From Butyrivibrio sp. VCD2006 (lineage in GTDB: Bacteria; Bacillota; Clostridia; Lachnospirales; Lachnospiraceae): a DNA stretch of 64,000 nucleotides. Shown in pieces: positions 63,771 to 64,000 of the stretch. Below the pieces are notes generated by a model that saw nothing but the letters and a program-made list of their open reading frames with translations, had not been told where the DNA came from and ran no database searches. Location of the stretch: the NCBI RefSeq assembly GCF_000423925.1, contig NZ_AUIX01000016.1, forward strand, positions 62,001 through 126,000. Reading direction: 5' to 3'. The position numbers and the translations under genes are program-made. Every line of letters begins with the position of its first letter. The first letter of the stretch is position 1.

Positions 63771-64000
63771 GTGAAGAAAAATCTATTTGTTAAATTGCTA
63801 AGTGTTGTTGCAGTAGCTCTATTGACATTCTCTTCAATAGCGGGCTGCGCAAATGGCTCTACCTCCTCTTCTGGCGGAGGCGCCACCAAGGTTCTGTGGA
63901 TAATTACTGATACGGATGATACCTTCCGTAAAGCTCTGTCGGATTCAATCGTGTCGCAGGCATCTGCTCTGGGAGTATCACTCGACATGGTTGAGACCGC
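63771..64000 (+). CDS. Periplasmic-binding-like sugar lipoprotein (3' end outside window)
   Basis: Start of a substrate-binding lipoprotein: signal peptide with lipobox SSIAGC, a Ser/Gly linker, then VLWIITDTDDTFRKALSDSI, the first strand and helix of a ribose-type periplasmic binding protein. The GTG start follows AAGAGGAGG. It directly follows the chemoreceptor gene. Only ~76 residues are visible, so the ligand class is uncertain. Confidence 0.7.
   Translation, partial: MKKNLFVKLLSVVAVALLTFSSIAGCANGSTSSSGGGATKVLWIITDTDDTFRKALSDSIVSQASALGVSLDMVET

Overview
The window looks like chromosome of a Lachnospiraceae bacterium (low-GC Gram-positive, Butyrivibrio/Pseudobutyrivibrio-like; the genus is inference). 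The signs are AGGAGG-type ribosome sites with frequent TTG and GTG starts, the dgt-dnaG-rpoD-trmK housekeeping block, class A RNase P RNA, several c-di-GMP domain proteins, and many small Lachnospiraceae-type orphan proteins. No tRNA, CRISPR array, integrase, IS transposase or prophage was seen.

Layout. 1-2.3 kb: glycerol kinase and its GlpP antiterminator, plus a small orphan. 2.4-6.7 kb: a membrane-anchored serpin coupled to a Nudix hydrolase, a five-unit 86-bp tandem array rich in NotI palindromes, and an anchored transglutaminase-like protein. 6.8-11 kb: a GT39-like membrane protein and a GGDEF/degenerate-EAL protein. 11-19.4 kb: XRE regulator, membrane carboxylesterase, cysteine-cluster protein with Y-family polymerase, YlmH, EamA and NSS transporters. 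19.5-23 kb: exonuclease and the TldD/PmbA peptidase pair. 23-30.5 kb: a galactoside operon (binding protein, two permeases, LacI regulator, GH35 beta-galactosidase). 30.8-35 kb: PilT facing ComM-DprA. 35-46 kb: MscS, FucO with a TetR, HemW, LepA, a surface beta-helix lipoprotein, S20, and two COG0523 metal GTPases.

46-51.3 kb: a 1285-residue surface protein whose middle is about 88 near-perfect Val heptads, ending in a Cys/His module and an acidic tail, just downstream of a diguanylate cyclase. 51.4-55 kb: rnpB, a secreted trypsin-like protease, a TGS-uridine kinase and TrmK. 55-61.5 kb: sigma A with a long Lys/Ala/Glu N-terminal tail, primase, dGTPase-like protein and three small orphans. 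61.7-64 kb: a dCache chemoreceptor followed by the start of a sugar-binding lipoprotein.

Most unusual points: the heptad-stalk protein; the NotI array; a dispersed hairpin repeat present four times, always 5' of a gene and in the same orientation, which appears to supply the Shine-Dalgarno of hemW and probably of the exonuclease; a COG0523 GTPase fused to a second domain beside a His-rich COG0523; and a possible alternative-fold leader upstream of glpP.
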